Below are positions 19,149-26,650 of a stretch of DNA of 64,000 nucleotides, piece after piece. The stretch lies in contig NZ_AQXW01000004.1 in the NCBI RefSeq assembly GCF_000376825.1, positions 124,001-188,000 of the forward strand, written 5' to 3'. A program made the translations under genes and the position numbers. This stretch comes from Demetria terragena DSM 11295. Its GTDB lineage: Bacteria > Actinomycetota > Actinomycetes > Actinomycetales > Dermatophilaceae. A model generated the notes under the pieces. That model did not search any database. It had not been told where the DNA came from and saw nothing but the letters and a program-made list of their open reading frames with translations. The stretch's first letter is position 1. The number at the start of each line of letters is the position of its first letter.

Positions 19149-19789
19149 CCGCTGGCGCAGGCCGGCCAGCATTTCTCGATCCGGCGTCCCATGACGCCGT
19201 AGTCGAGTCGCTGAGTCAGCGCCAGGCCGACGGCATTGCAGCCTGGGCCGCGCTCTCCGCCGCCATCGCGGAACCGGTGATGACCGAACGGGTAGCGCGG
19301 GCCGGCCACGCCCTGGTGTCCTCGCTGGCGGCCGGCGGGACCCTCCTGGTCTGCGGCAATGGCGGCAGCGCCTCTATTGCGAGCCACTTCGCTGCCGAAC
19401 TGGTCGGCAAGTGCATCCACGATCGAGCGCCACTTCCGGCCATCAATCTTGCTGAGTCACCGACGGTGATGACGGCGATTGCCAACGACTACGGCCATGA
19501 CCAAACCTTCGCGCGCGGGGTGGCCGCGCACGGTCGTCCAGGGGACGTGCTCGTGGCCATGAGTACGAGCGGTCGCAGCCGCAACGTTCTCGAAGGGCTG
19601 TCACAAGCCCGCGCGCACGGTGTAACGACCGTCCTCATGACTGGTGCAGCAGGGGAGCAGATGCACGACAGCGCAGACCACCTGCTCGCTGTGCCGTCGC
19701 AGGACACTCCTCGCATCCAGGAGGTGCACCTGCTGTGGATGCACGTGTGGTGCGAGGCGATAGACGTCCTGGGCTATGGAACGTCGTAA
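19130..19789 (+). CDS. gmhA: SIS-domain sedoheptulose 7-phosphate isomerase (GmhA-like)
   Basis: A 219-aa SIS protein converting sedoheptulose 7-phosphate to D-glycero-D-manno-heptose 7-phosphate. Motifs: LLVCGNGGSASIASHFAAEL, the GmhA-type substrate loop, and VLVAMSTSGRSRNVLEGL. The first 20 residues extend beyond the usual E. coli length (192 aa). The start overlaps the kinase tail, and the end overlaps gmhB by 14 bp. Tight coupling supports a shared heptose pathway. Confidence 0.85.
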   Translation: MADQGITAGAGRPAFLDPASHDAVVESLSQRQADGIAAWAALSAAIAEPVMTERVARAGHALVSSLAAGGTLLVCGNGGSASIASHFAAELVGKCIHDRAPLPAINLAESPTVMTAIANDYGHDQTFARGVAAHGRPGDVLVAMSTSGRSRNVLEGLSQARAHGVTTVLMTGAAGEQMHDSADHLLAVPSQDTPRIQEVHLLWMHVWCEAIDVLGYGTS

Positions 19790-20351
19790 GCGGCTCAGCG
19801 AGGACGCACTCCTCGGCCGGGACCAGACCCCCTTCCCGGCCCCGACCACCTCGCGTCCGCACGACTTGATCCTGTTGGACCGAGACGGAACCCTCAACGT
19901 TCATCGGCCGGGGTATATCAGTTCGCCCGCCGAGTTACGCCTGCTTCCGGGCGCGGCGAATGCAGTGCGCCAGCTCAATGCGCTGGGAGCCGTGGTCATC
20001 GTGGTGACTAACCAACGGGGCCTGGCGACCGGTGCTCTCACGGCAGAACAGTTGGTCAAGGTACACCGGTCGCTCGAAGAGCGGTTGGCACGCGATGGTG
20101 CCCATCTCGATGGGATTCACGTGTGTCCGCATGACGTAGGTGAATGCCGCTGCCGCAAGCCCTTACCCGGTTTGCTTGAGCAGGCGCTCAAGCGCGCGCC
20201 GTGGGCGCAAGTTCACCGATGCCTACTGCTGGGGGACCAGCCAAGCGACCTCGCCGCTGCGGCAGCCCTCGGCATACCGGCGAAGCAGGTTGGTGGATCA
20301 ACGGTCGGCTCATTGCAGGGATGCGTAAGGCAACTCCTCAACACGGATTGA
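19776..20351 (+). CDS. gmhB: HAD-IIIA heptose bisphosphate phosphatase (GmhB-like)
   Basis: A 191-aa phosphatase removing the C7 phosphate of heptose 1,7-bisphosphate. HAD motif I is LLDRDGTLN; motif II lies in VVTNQRGLATG; zinc-binding CPHDVGECRCRKP is typical of GmhB; GDQPSDLAAA carries the late acidic motif. Start ATG 19776 lies inside gmhA. No HddC-type nucleotidyltransferase follows, so nucleotide activation must be encoded elsewhere. Histidinol-phosphatase-type activity is a weaker alternative. Confidence 0.85.
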   Translation: MERRKRLSEDALLGRDQTPFPAPTTSRPHDLILLDRDGTLNVHRPGYISSPAELRLLPGAANAVRQLNALGAVVIVVTNQRGLATGALTAEQLVKVHRSLEERLARDGAHLDGIHVCPHDVGECRCRKPLPGLLEQALKRAPWAQVHRCLLLGDQPSDLAAAAALGIPAKQVGGSTVGSLQGCVRQLLNTD

Positions 20352-20352
20352 T

Positions 20353-20374
20353 GTGTGTACCTCGAGGTACTCAC
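20353..20374. promoter_or_regulatory. Near-perfect 22-bp palindrome upstream of the DUF3068 gene
   Basis: The core GTACCTCGAGGTAC (20357-20370) is a perfect 14-bp palindrome, and the flanks extend it to 22 bp with one mismatched pair. It sits 55 nt before the DUF3068 start and immediately after the gmhB stop. A repressor or activator operator is the likeliest reading; no hairpin-U-tract is seen, so terminator use is less likely. Confidence 0.4.
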
Positions 20375-20428
20375 GCGTTGCCAAAATTCCTGCTACCTTC
20401 CAGTAAGTTACGCGACCTGGAGGTAGTT

Positions 20429-21439
20429 GTGCGCAAATCGGCCATCATCGTAGGCATCGGCGCGTTTTGTCTCGCGCTGGCACTCTTGCTGCGATTTTTC
20501 GCCTACGACCGACTCGCGGTCGTGCCGGTAGATCAGAACACCCAGCAGACGCTGAGCGATCCCAACGCGAAGTACTTTGACGCGGACAAGGTGGCTCCCG
20601 GGCAGGGCAACGTGGCCACGACCGTGACGGTCGTGGGCGACAAGAAGGCCAGCGAGGAGGCCTCGGACAAGACCGGCAAGAACGTCATGGTGTTCAACAA
20701 GTGGCAGTCCACGGACAACAACGATGTGAAGCCACCGATGGATGCCGTCGTCCAGCGCATTGCGATTGACCGCCACACCGGCGAGGCCATCGACTGCTGC
20801 TCAACGACCCAGAACGGGAAGCCGACGAAGTACTCCGGCCAGATCATTAAGTGGCCATTCCAGACTGAGAAGAAGTCCTACCCGTACTACGACGGCACCA
20901 TTGGCAAGCCCATGACGATGAAGTTCGCGGGCGAGGACGAGATCGAAGGTCTGAAGGTATACAAGTTCACCGGGTCCGTTCCGATGACAAAGTTCCGTGA
21001 GCAGGAAGTCCCGCAGAAGCTCTTTGGGCTGCCGGACAAAGCGGTCACGGCGGACCGTCTCTATTCCAACAACCGGACGATGTGGGTCGAGCCCGAGACG
21101 GGCGTGATCATCAAGGGTCAGGAGCAGCAGCACCAGATCCTCAAGATCGATGCCAAAGGCGCCAAACCAGCGACCGCAATCCAGACGACGCAGACGTTCA
21201 GTGACGCCACGGTGAAGAAGAATGTCGATGAGTACTCCTCCAAGGCGACCTCATTGAAGATTGTCCGCGTGTGGGCGCCTATCGTTCTGGGTCTGCTTGG
21301 GTTGGTGCTGCTGCTCGCGGGCGTCGCGATGTCCTTGCGTGCGCGCCCCAGTGGCGCCAGCGATGACACTCAGGACGAACTGGTGTCCTGGGACGAGATG
21401 AACCAGAACCCGCCCACCGACCGCACCGATCGGTTCTAG
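20429..21439 (+). CDS. DUF3068 (PorA-family-like) membrane-anchored protein
   Basis: A 336-aa protein with an N-terminal anchor (IIVGIGAFCLALALLLRFFAY), a large extracytoplasmic domain (residues 30-275) and a C-terminal helix near 283-305 with a short acidic tail. Start GTG 20429 is fixed by a GGAGG ribosome site 5 nt upstream; the frame continues upstream, but that part lies in the gmhB gene. The extracytoplasmic part has the TYPYYD-like and GLKVYKF-like features of DUF3068, a family found in envelope loci and labelled PorA-family in databases. Function is not established. Three bases separate it from the downstream SDR. Confidence 0.8.
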   Translation: MRKSAIIVGIGAFCLALALLLRFFAYDRLAVVPVDQNTQQTLSDPNAKYFDADKVAPGQGNVATTVTVVGDKKASEEASDKTGKNVMVFNKWQSTDNNDVKPPMDAVVQRIAIDRHTGEAIDCCSTTQNGKPTKYSGQIIKWPFQTEKKSYPYYDGTIGKPMTMKFAGEDEIEGLKVYKFTGSVPMTKFREQEVPQKLFGLPDKAVTADRLYSNNRTMWVEPETGVIIKGQEQQHQILKIDAKGAKPATAIQTTQTFSDATVKKNVDEYSSKATSLKIVRVWAPIVLGLLGLVLLLAGVAMSLRARPSGASDDTQDELVSWDEMNQNPPTDRTDRF

Positions 21440-21442
21440 TTC

Positions 21443-22417
21443 GTGCGGGTTGTCGTCACCGGAGGCTCCGGCTTCCTCGGCTCGCATCTGTGCGAGGCAC
21501 TCCGCTCGCGCGGTGATCACGTGGTCGCCGTGGACAACTTCAGCACGGGCAACCCGCGGAACCTCGAGCACCTGATCGGGCCCGGATTCGAACTACTCGA
21601 AGCCGACGTGAGTGAACCTTTCGATGTCGCTGGGGACGTCGACGGCGTACTCCACTTCGCGAGCCCGGCCTCACCCGTGGACTACCTACGGATGCCGATC
21701 GAGACACTGACGGTCGGATCACACGGCACAGCGCACGCGCTGGAACTCGCTGGCAACAAGGGCGCGCGGTGCGTGCTGGCCTCGACGTCCGAGGTCTACG
21801 GCGACCCCGAGGTCCATCCGCAGCCCGAGAACTACTGGGGAAATGTCAATCCGGTCGGTCCGCGTGGCGTCTATGACGAGGCGAAGAGATACGCCGAGGC
21901 TCTGACTTTGGCGCATCACAAGGCATATGGCCTCGACGTCGGCATCGTGCGCATCTTCAACACTTTCGGACCGCGTATGCGGCCGAACGATGGACGCGCT
22001 ATCCCCAATTTCATCCGGCAGGCGCTGGCGGGGGAGGCCGTGACGGTGAGCGGGGATGGATCTCAAACCCGCTCGATCTGTTACGTCGACGACCTGGTTG
22101 CTGGTGTGCTGCGCATGCTGAACAGTTCCCACCTGGGACCGATCAACCTAGGTAACCCCCATGAGATCTCAATGCTGGAACTCGCGGAGTGGATTATTCG
22201 GCTAACCGACTCGAGGTCCCGCGTCACCCTCATCGAGCGGCCCATCGACGACCCGACGGTGCGTCAACCCGACACGACGCGGGCCCATGAACTGCTCGAC
22301 TGGAATCCGTCGGTCGCGGTCGAAGATGGCTTGAAAGCGACGATCGACTGGTTCCGGGAGCACACGGCCTCCGCTCCGCTGAGTCCGGTCGCTGTCCAGG
22401 AGATCCTGCAGGGTTAA
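21443..22417 (+). CDS. UDP-glucuronate decarboxylase-like SDR (UXS family)
   Basis: A 324-aa extended SDR likely converting UDP-glucuronate to UDP-xylose. The cofactor loop GGSGFLGSH is followed by HFASPASPVDYL, LASTSEVYGDPEVHPQPENY and the GPRGVYDEAKR catalytic Tyr/Lys pair; these are the family marks of UXS enzymes. Start GTG has no clear ribosome site and is probably coupled to the DUF3068 gene. Other nucleotide-sugar epimerases are possible, but the HPQPENYWGN stretch favours UXS. Supplies a pentose donor for the glycan locus by inference. Confidence 0.8.
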   Translation: MRVVVTGGSGFLGSHLCEALRSRGDHVVAVDNFSTGNPRNLEHLIGPGFELLEADVSEPFDVAGDVDGVLHFASPASPVDYLRMPIETLTVGSHGTAHALELAGNKGARCVLASTSEVYGDPEVHPQPENYWGNVNPVGPRGVYDEAKRYAEALTLAHHKAYGLDVGIVRIFNTFGPRMRPNDGRAIPNFIRQALAGEAVTVSGDGSQTRSICYVDDLVAGVLRMLNSSHLGPINLGNPHEISMLELAEWIIRLTDSRSRVTLIERPIDDPTVRQPDTTRAHELLDWNPSVAVEDGLKATIDWFREHTASAPLSPVAVQEILQG

Positions 22418-23238
22418 GCCGGGCGTTCGGCACGCCTGGCCGTGAAGATGGCCGTGCCTGGGATCAGGCGGCCGCGCATCGGGCTCCAGCCGCCCCATAC
22501 CTGAGAGTTTGTGGCGGGCCAATCCGGCTCGATGACGTCCTGCAGCAGCAGGCCGGCGCCGACGATATGGGAAACCCAGTCGCCGATGGTTCGGTGATGC
22601 TCCACATAGGTCACCGAACCGTTCTCGTCCTCCTCGACGTAGGGAGTTCGGTCGAAGTAGGACGCAGTGACGGTCAGGCCCTCTGCTCCGGGGGCGTCGG
22701 GAAGGGCCCAACGCAGGGGATGGGTGGTGGCAAACGCCAGCAGGCCACCGGGGCGAAGCACCCGAGCAGCCTCCGCGATCACGCCCGCGGCGTCCTCGAC
22801 GAAGGGCATCACGCCGTACGCGGTGAAGATGACGTCACATGACCGGTCCGCGAAGGGAAGTCGGGCGCCGTCGCACTGGATGAGCGGCGGACCCCCATCG
22901 CCTCGGCGCGCGTTGATGGCCCGACCCTGAGCCAGCATGCCGCCCGACAGGTCGGTGGCGACGACCTGCGCTCCGACCGATTGCAGATAGCGGCTGCCTT
23001 GGGCCGCGCCCGCACCGATTTCCAGGACGCGAAGCCCGCTGACGTCGCCGAGGACGTTGAGCTGCGATTCGTGCCAGCCCTCTGGGCCCCACACAAGGTC
23101 GGCGTCGCCGAGAAAATCGCCATGTTCGCGGTAGTAGTCGCGAGCCTGGTCGTCCCACCAGGCTCGCTGGGCGCGTACTGACGTGGACTGATCGACAGCT
23201 CGTCGGGCGACACCGAGCCAGGTGGGTTCATCGTTCAC
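22414..23238 (-). CDS. Class I SAM-dependent methyltransferase
   Basis: A 274-aa methyltransferase with SAM motif VLEIGAGAAQGSRYL, ATDLSGGML and PFADRSCDVIFTAYG. GTG 23238 is preferred because the longer frame up to 23310 runs into the intergenic repeat at 23255-23334; TACTGT or CATACT lies 4-6 nt upstream, suggesting a leaderless transcript. It resembles actinobacterial class I methyltransferases of unknown target. The stop overlaps the convergent UXS gene by 4 bp. Confidence 0.8.
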   Translation of the reverse strand: MNDEPTWLGVARRAVDQSTSVRAQRAWWDDQARDYYREHGDFLGDADLVWGPEGWHESQLNVLGDVSGLRVLEIGAGAAQGSRYLQSVGAQVVATDLSGGMLAQGRAINARRGDGGPPLIQCDGARLPFADRSCDVIFTAYGVMPFVEDAAGVIAEAARVLRPGGLLAFATTHPLRWALPDAPGAEGLTVTASYFDRTPYVEEDENGSVTYVEHHRTIGDWVSHIVGAGLLLQDVIEPDWPATNSQVWGGWSPMRGRLIPGTAIFTARRAERPA

Positions 23239-23254
23239 TGACACAGTATGTCCG

Positions 23255-23334
23255 CGCTTCGCTCGGGTCTCGACAAGCTCGACCTCCTCGCTTCGCTCGG
23301 GCCTCGACAAGCTCGACCTCCTCGCTTCGCTCGG
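23255..23334. repeat. Tandem 34-bp intergenic repeat, 2.35 copies
   Basis: Two almost identical 34-bp copies (23255-23288 and 23289-23322, one T/C difference) plus the first 12 bases of a third (23323-23334). Each contains self-complementary CTCGACAAGCTCGA-type cores. The element resembles the short palindromic intergenic repeats common in actinobacterial genomes and is related in style to the 60431-60720 repeats. Confidence 0.7.
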
Positions 23335-23338
23335 AAAA

Positions 23339-23368
23339 TTGGACTGTGGCTAGACGCGTCCATAGGAT
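23339..23368 (+). promoter_or_regulatory. Vegetative promoter for rpsA
   Basis: TTGGAC at 23339-23344, an 18-nt spacer and TAGGAT at 23363-23368. Transcription would begin near 23375, giving rpsA a leader of about 115 nt. Confidence 0.55.
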
Positions 23369-23488
23369 GGAAAGGCGCAGCCCATATTGTGCTGCGTGAA
23401 CCTGTCACATCTTGTCCGTCTCGCTTCGATGTTGCCCCCGGGCAGCCTGGTCGCGACCAACTCCCGCCCACCGAAAGTTATCCACTAC

Positions 23489-25009
23489 ATGACTGCCACT
23501 ACCACCTCTTCTCCGATCGCTGTCAATGACATTGGTACGGAGGAGGAGCTGCTCGCCGCGATCGACGCGACGATCAAGCACTTTGATGACGGCGACATCG
23601 TTGACGGTGTCATCGTCAAGGTCGACCGCGACGAGGTCCTGCTCGACATCGGATACAAGACCGAGGGCGTTATCCCCTCGCGCGAGCTATCCATCAAGCA
23701 CGACGTTGACCCCGGCGAGGTTGTCTCCGTCGGCGACGAGGTCGAAGCCCTGGTTCTCCAGAAGGAGGACAAGGAAGGCCGGCTGATCCTGTCCAAGAAG
23801 CGCGCCCAGTACGAGCGCGCCTGGGGCACGATCGAGCAGATCAAGGAAGACGACGGGGTTGTCACCGGTACCGTCATCGAGGTCGTCAAGGGCGGCCTCA
23901 TCCTCGACATCGGTCTGCGCGGATTCCTCCCGGCTTCACTGGTCGAAATGCGTCGCGTGCGCGACCTCCAGCCGTACGTCGGCAAGGAGATCGAAGCCAA
24001 GATCATCGAACTGGACAAGAACCGCAACAACGTGGTCCTGTCCCGTCGTGCGTGGCTTGAGCAGACGCAGTCTGAGGTGCGCACCACCTTCCTCAAGGAG
24101 CTGCAGAAGGGCCAGGTTCGCTCTGGTGTCGTCAGCAGCATCGTCAACTTCGGTGCCTTCGTCGACCTCGGTGGGGTCGACGGTCTGGTGCACGTCTCCG
24201 AGTTGTCCTGGAAGCACATCGATCACCCGTCCGAGGTGGTCGAGGTTGGCCAGGAAGTCACCGTCGAGGTTCTCGACGTCGACATGGACCGCGAGCGGGT
24301 TTCGTTGTCGCTCAAGGCAACTCAAGAAGACCCGTGGCAGCACTTCGCCCGTACCCACGCGATCGGACAGGTCGTCCCGGGTAAGGTCACCAAGTTGGTG
24401 CCGTTCGGTGCGTTCGTCCGCGTTGACGACGGCATCGAGGGTCTGGTCCACATCTCCGAGTTGGCCGAGCGCCACGTGGAGCTGCCGGAGCAGGTTGTCA
24501 CCGTCGGTAAGGAACTCTTCGTCAAGGTCATCGACATCGACCTCGAGCGTCGCCGCATCTCGTTGTCGCTGAAGCAGGCCAACGACGACGCTGCCGCCGG
24601 GACCGAGTTCGACCCGACGCTCTACGGCATGGCCGCCGAGTACGACGACGCGGGCAACTACAAGTACCCCGAGGGCTTCGACCCGGAGACCAACGAGTGG
24701 CTTGACGGCTTCGACTCCCAGCGCGAGACCTGGGAGAAGCAGTACGCCGAGGCACACACCCGCTACGAGGCGCACCAGGCGCAGATCGAGCAGGCACGCA
24801 AGGACGACGCGGAAGCCGCTGCCAGCGACGACGCGCCGACCTCGTACTCCTCAGGCTCCAGCAGCAGCAGTAGCAGCAGCGACTCTGATGACGACGACGA
24901 GAGCGGTGCCTCGGCACCGTCCCCGGCGAGCACCCCGGCTCCGGCCGAGGGCACGCTGGCTTCCGACGAAGCGCTTGCCGCGCTGCGGGAGAAGCTGACC
25001 GGAAACTGA
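23489..25009 (+). CDS. rpsA: 30S ribosomal protein S1
   Basis: A 506-aa mRNA-binding protein of the small ribosomal subunit. Four S1/OB domains are visible at about residues 35-105, 120-190, 207-275 and 292-362; domains 3 and 4 have the canonical NFGAFVDLGGVDGLVHVSEL pattern. ATG 23489 gives the usual MTATTTS-like actinobacterial start; the open frame upstream is leader sequence. The C-terminal 120 residues are low-complexity, with a serine run then DSDDDDES and an Ala/Pro tail. Length matches actinobacterial S1. Codon use is strongly C/G-ending, as expected of a highly expressed gene. Confidence 0.97.
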   Translation: MTATTTSSPIAVNDIGTEEELLAAIDATIKHFDDGDIVDGVIVKVDRDEVLLDIGYKTEGVIPSRELSIKHDVDPGEVVSVGDEVEALVLQKEDKEGRLILSKKRAQYERAWGTIEQIKEDDGVVTGTVIEVVKGGLILDIGLRGFLPASLVEMRRVRDLQPYVGKEIEAKIIELDKNRNNVVLSRRAWLEQTQSEVRTTFLKELQKGQVRSGVVSSIVNFGAFVDLGGVDGLVHVSELSWKHIDHPSEVVEVGQEVTVEVLDVDMDRERVSLSLKATQEDPWQHFARTHAIGQVVPGKVTKLVPFGAFVRVDDGIEGLVHISELAERHVELPEQVVTVGKELFVKVIDIDLERRRISLSLKQANDDAAAGTEFDPTLYGMAAEYDDAGNYKYPEGFDPETNEWLDGFDSQRETWEKQYAEAHTRYEAHQAQIEQARKDDAEAAASDDAPTSYSSGSSSSSSSSDSDDDDESGASAPSPASTPAPAEGTLASDEALAALREKLTGN

Positions 25010-25023
25010 CGGTCCGTCGTTCG

Positions 25024-25061
25024 CAACGGCCCCGGCCACCACATGGTGGTCGGGGCCGTTG
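25024..25061 (+). terminator. Hairpin after rpsA
   Basis: Eighteen-base arms (25024-25041 and 25044-25061) pair with one G-T mismatch around a tiny loop. There is no strong U-tract, but its position just after the rpsA stop suits a terminator. Confidence 0.65.
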
Positions 25062-25070
25062 GTCTGTGCG

Positions 25071-25092
25071 TGTCGGTGCGCGGGCCTAGAGT
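25071..25092 (+). promoter_or_regulatory. RecA-NDp/PafBC-type promoter for the serine hydrolase
   Basis: TGTCGGTG (25071-25078), exactly 8 nt, then TAGAGT (25087-25092) fits the known TGTCRGTG-N8-TANNNT motif of RecA-independent DNA-damage promoters. The ATG lies 6 nt after the hexamer, so the mRNA is probably leaderless. Confidence 0.65.
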
Positions 25093-25098
25093 TCTGCC

Positions 25099-26214
25099 AT
25101 GAGCCAACGGGTGAGTGACGCACTGAACGCCCTCACGCCGGACCGTTTGCCCGGTTGGTCGGCAGCGATCCGGGTCGGACAGGACACCTGGGTCGACAGC
25201 GGCGGGGTAGCAGACGTGCACTCCGGGGAGCCGGTCACGACGAAGACGGCCTTTCGGATTGCGTCGCTGACTAAGCCCGTTGGGGCGGTGCTGGCGATGC
25301 AAGCGCTTGAGCGCGGGGAGATCTCGCTCGATGAGCCGATCGCGCGGTGGATTCCCGAATTGGCCGACTTGCAAGTATGGCGCGGCGGCGACCACGCCGT
25401 GACCGAGACTGTTCCGGCCGATCTGCCGCTGACCGTCCGGCACCTGTTGACCATGACGGCCGGATGGGGCATGTCGTCGAAGGGTGACGCGCTGGATGAT
25501 GTGCTGTTTGCTTCGGCGGTCAGCCCGGGGCCTGAGGCGCCGAAGGTTGCGGGCAACGAGGGCTACCTCGCGGCCCTTCGAGAGATACCGCTGGCCTTCC
25601 AGCCTGGCCAAGGGTGGCGCTATCACAACTGCTCTGACGTGCTGGGCATCGTCCTGTCGCGGGCGACCGGCCGGGACCTCGACGTCTTGCTGAAAAACCG
25701 ACTCCGCGGGCCGCTGGGATTGGAGACGCTCGACTTTCAGATCGACGCTGCCGTGCCGGTGGCCACGTCGTATTTCCTGGCATTCCCCGACCAAGATTCG
25801 CTGCCGACGGCCACCGCCCGCAACCGCCCATCGTTCCTCGCGCTCGGGGGCGGTCTGCTGGGAACGGCCCTCGACTGTTTGCGCGCGTTCGACGAGCTGT
25901 GGTTGCCGAAGACGATCTCTCCTGAGTCCGCGCGGCAAGCTCGGAGCCCACAACTAGATGGCCCATCTCTGGCCGCTGCGATCACCATGTCCGGCGAAGG
26001 CACCTCCTATGGCTTCCAGGTGGGCGTCAATACCGAGCCACGGCCACCGCGCGGAGGGTCAGGTGCCTATTGGTGGTCGGGTGGAACCGGGTGTGAGGCA
26101 TGGTGCGACCCGGAGACTGACACCAGCGCTGTGCTGCTGACGAATGCCGGAATAGAGATGGAGAACGGCCCCTCCTATGTCGCAGCGTTCTTCGATGCGT
26201 TGAGTGGTGGCTAA
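25099..26214 (+). CDS. Serine hydrolase, class C beta-lactamase-like (PF00144)
   Basis: A 371-aa protein of the beta-lactamase/penicillin-binding/esterase superfamily. Catalytic SxxK is in RIASLTKPVGAV near residue 57; the second motif YxN is RYHNCSD near 174; a C-terminal YWWSGGTGCEAW region supplies the HxG/KTG-equivalent. No signal peptide is evident, suggesting a cytosolic esterase or amidase rather than a wall enzyme. Its promoter carries an exact DNA-damage motif. Substrate unknown. Confidence 0.85.
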   Translation: MSQRVSDALNALTPDRLPGWSAAIRVGQDTWVDSGGVADVHSGEPVTTKTAFRIASLTKPVGAVLAMQALERGEISLDEPIARWIPELADLQVWRGGDHAVTETVPADLPLTVRHLLTMTAGWGMSSKGDALDDVLFASAVSPGPEAPKVAGNEGYLAALREIPLAFQPGQGWRYHNCSDVLGIVLSRATGRDLDVLLKNRLRGPLGLETLDFQIDAAVPVATSYFLAFPDQDSLPTATARNRPSFLALGGGLLGTALDCLRAFDELWLPKTISPESARQARSPQLDGPSLAAAITMSGEGTSYGFQVGVNTEPRPPRGGSGAYWWSGGTGCEAWCDPETDTSAVLLTNAGIEMENGPSYVAAFFDALSGG

Positions 26215-26244
26215 CGAGTCGTCGCGGGAGCGGCCCGACCTTCG

Positions 26245-26250
26245 TAGACT
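26245..26250 (+). promoter_or_regulatory. -10 hexamer TAGACT, leaderless type
   Basis: TAGACT ends 7 nt before GTG 26258, which decides this start over GTG 26204 for the DUF202 gene. Confidence 0.45.
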
Positions 26251-26257
26251 GCCGTCT

Positions 26258-26650
26258 GTGACTTCACCCAAGCAGGCCCAGCGGCGTCCCCGCAGCGTTT
26301 ATGGCGTGGGAGACGACCCGGATCCACGGTTCTCCCTCGCGAACGAACGCACCGCTCTTGCTTGGCTGCGCACCGCGTTGGCGATCGTGGCCGGTGGGGT
26401 CGCGCTGTCCTCGCTCGCGGGGATTCCCGAACTGCCCGACTGGTCAGCCGCGTTGGGGCTGGTGATCTGCATGGCCGGGGCTGGGCTCGGGGTGTCCGCG
26501 TTGATCGGCTGGCGTCGCAGTGAACGCGCACTACGACTGGGGCTTCCTCTGCCAGCCCCCAACGCACTGGTCCCGCTAGGAGTCGCCATCGTGATTCTGG
26601 CGATCGCCGCGGTGGTGCTGAGCGCGGCGGAACTGCGCAGTGGCGTCTGA
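26258..26650 (+). CDS. DUF202 (YidH-like) membrane protein
   Basis: A 130-aa protein with three hydrophobic helices and the diagnostic DPDPRFSLANERTALAWLRT segment of DUF202. GTG 26258 is chosen because a TAGACT -10 hexamer lies just upstream. It overlaps a second DUF202-like gene, so the two probably form a hetero-oligomer in the membrane. The family has no established function. Confidence 0.85.
   Translation: MTSPKQAQRRPRSVYGVGDDPDPRFSLANERTALAWLRTALAIVAGGVALSSLAGIPELPDWSAALGLVICMAGAGLGVSALIGWRRSERALRLGLPLPAPNALVPLGVAIVILAIAAVVLSAAELRSGV

Noticed and set aside
20201-20428. N-terminal extension of the DUF3068 protein
   Set aside because: The upstream part of the frame overlaps gmhB and the palindrome; GGAGG just before GTG 20429 and the hydrophobic anchor following it fix the start.
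24763-25953. 396-aa minus-strand open frame spanning the rpsA end and the serine hydrolase
   Set aside because: It crosses the rpsA terminator hairpin and shows no recognisable domain, while both overlapping plus-strand genes have clear families.
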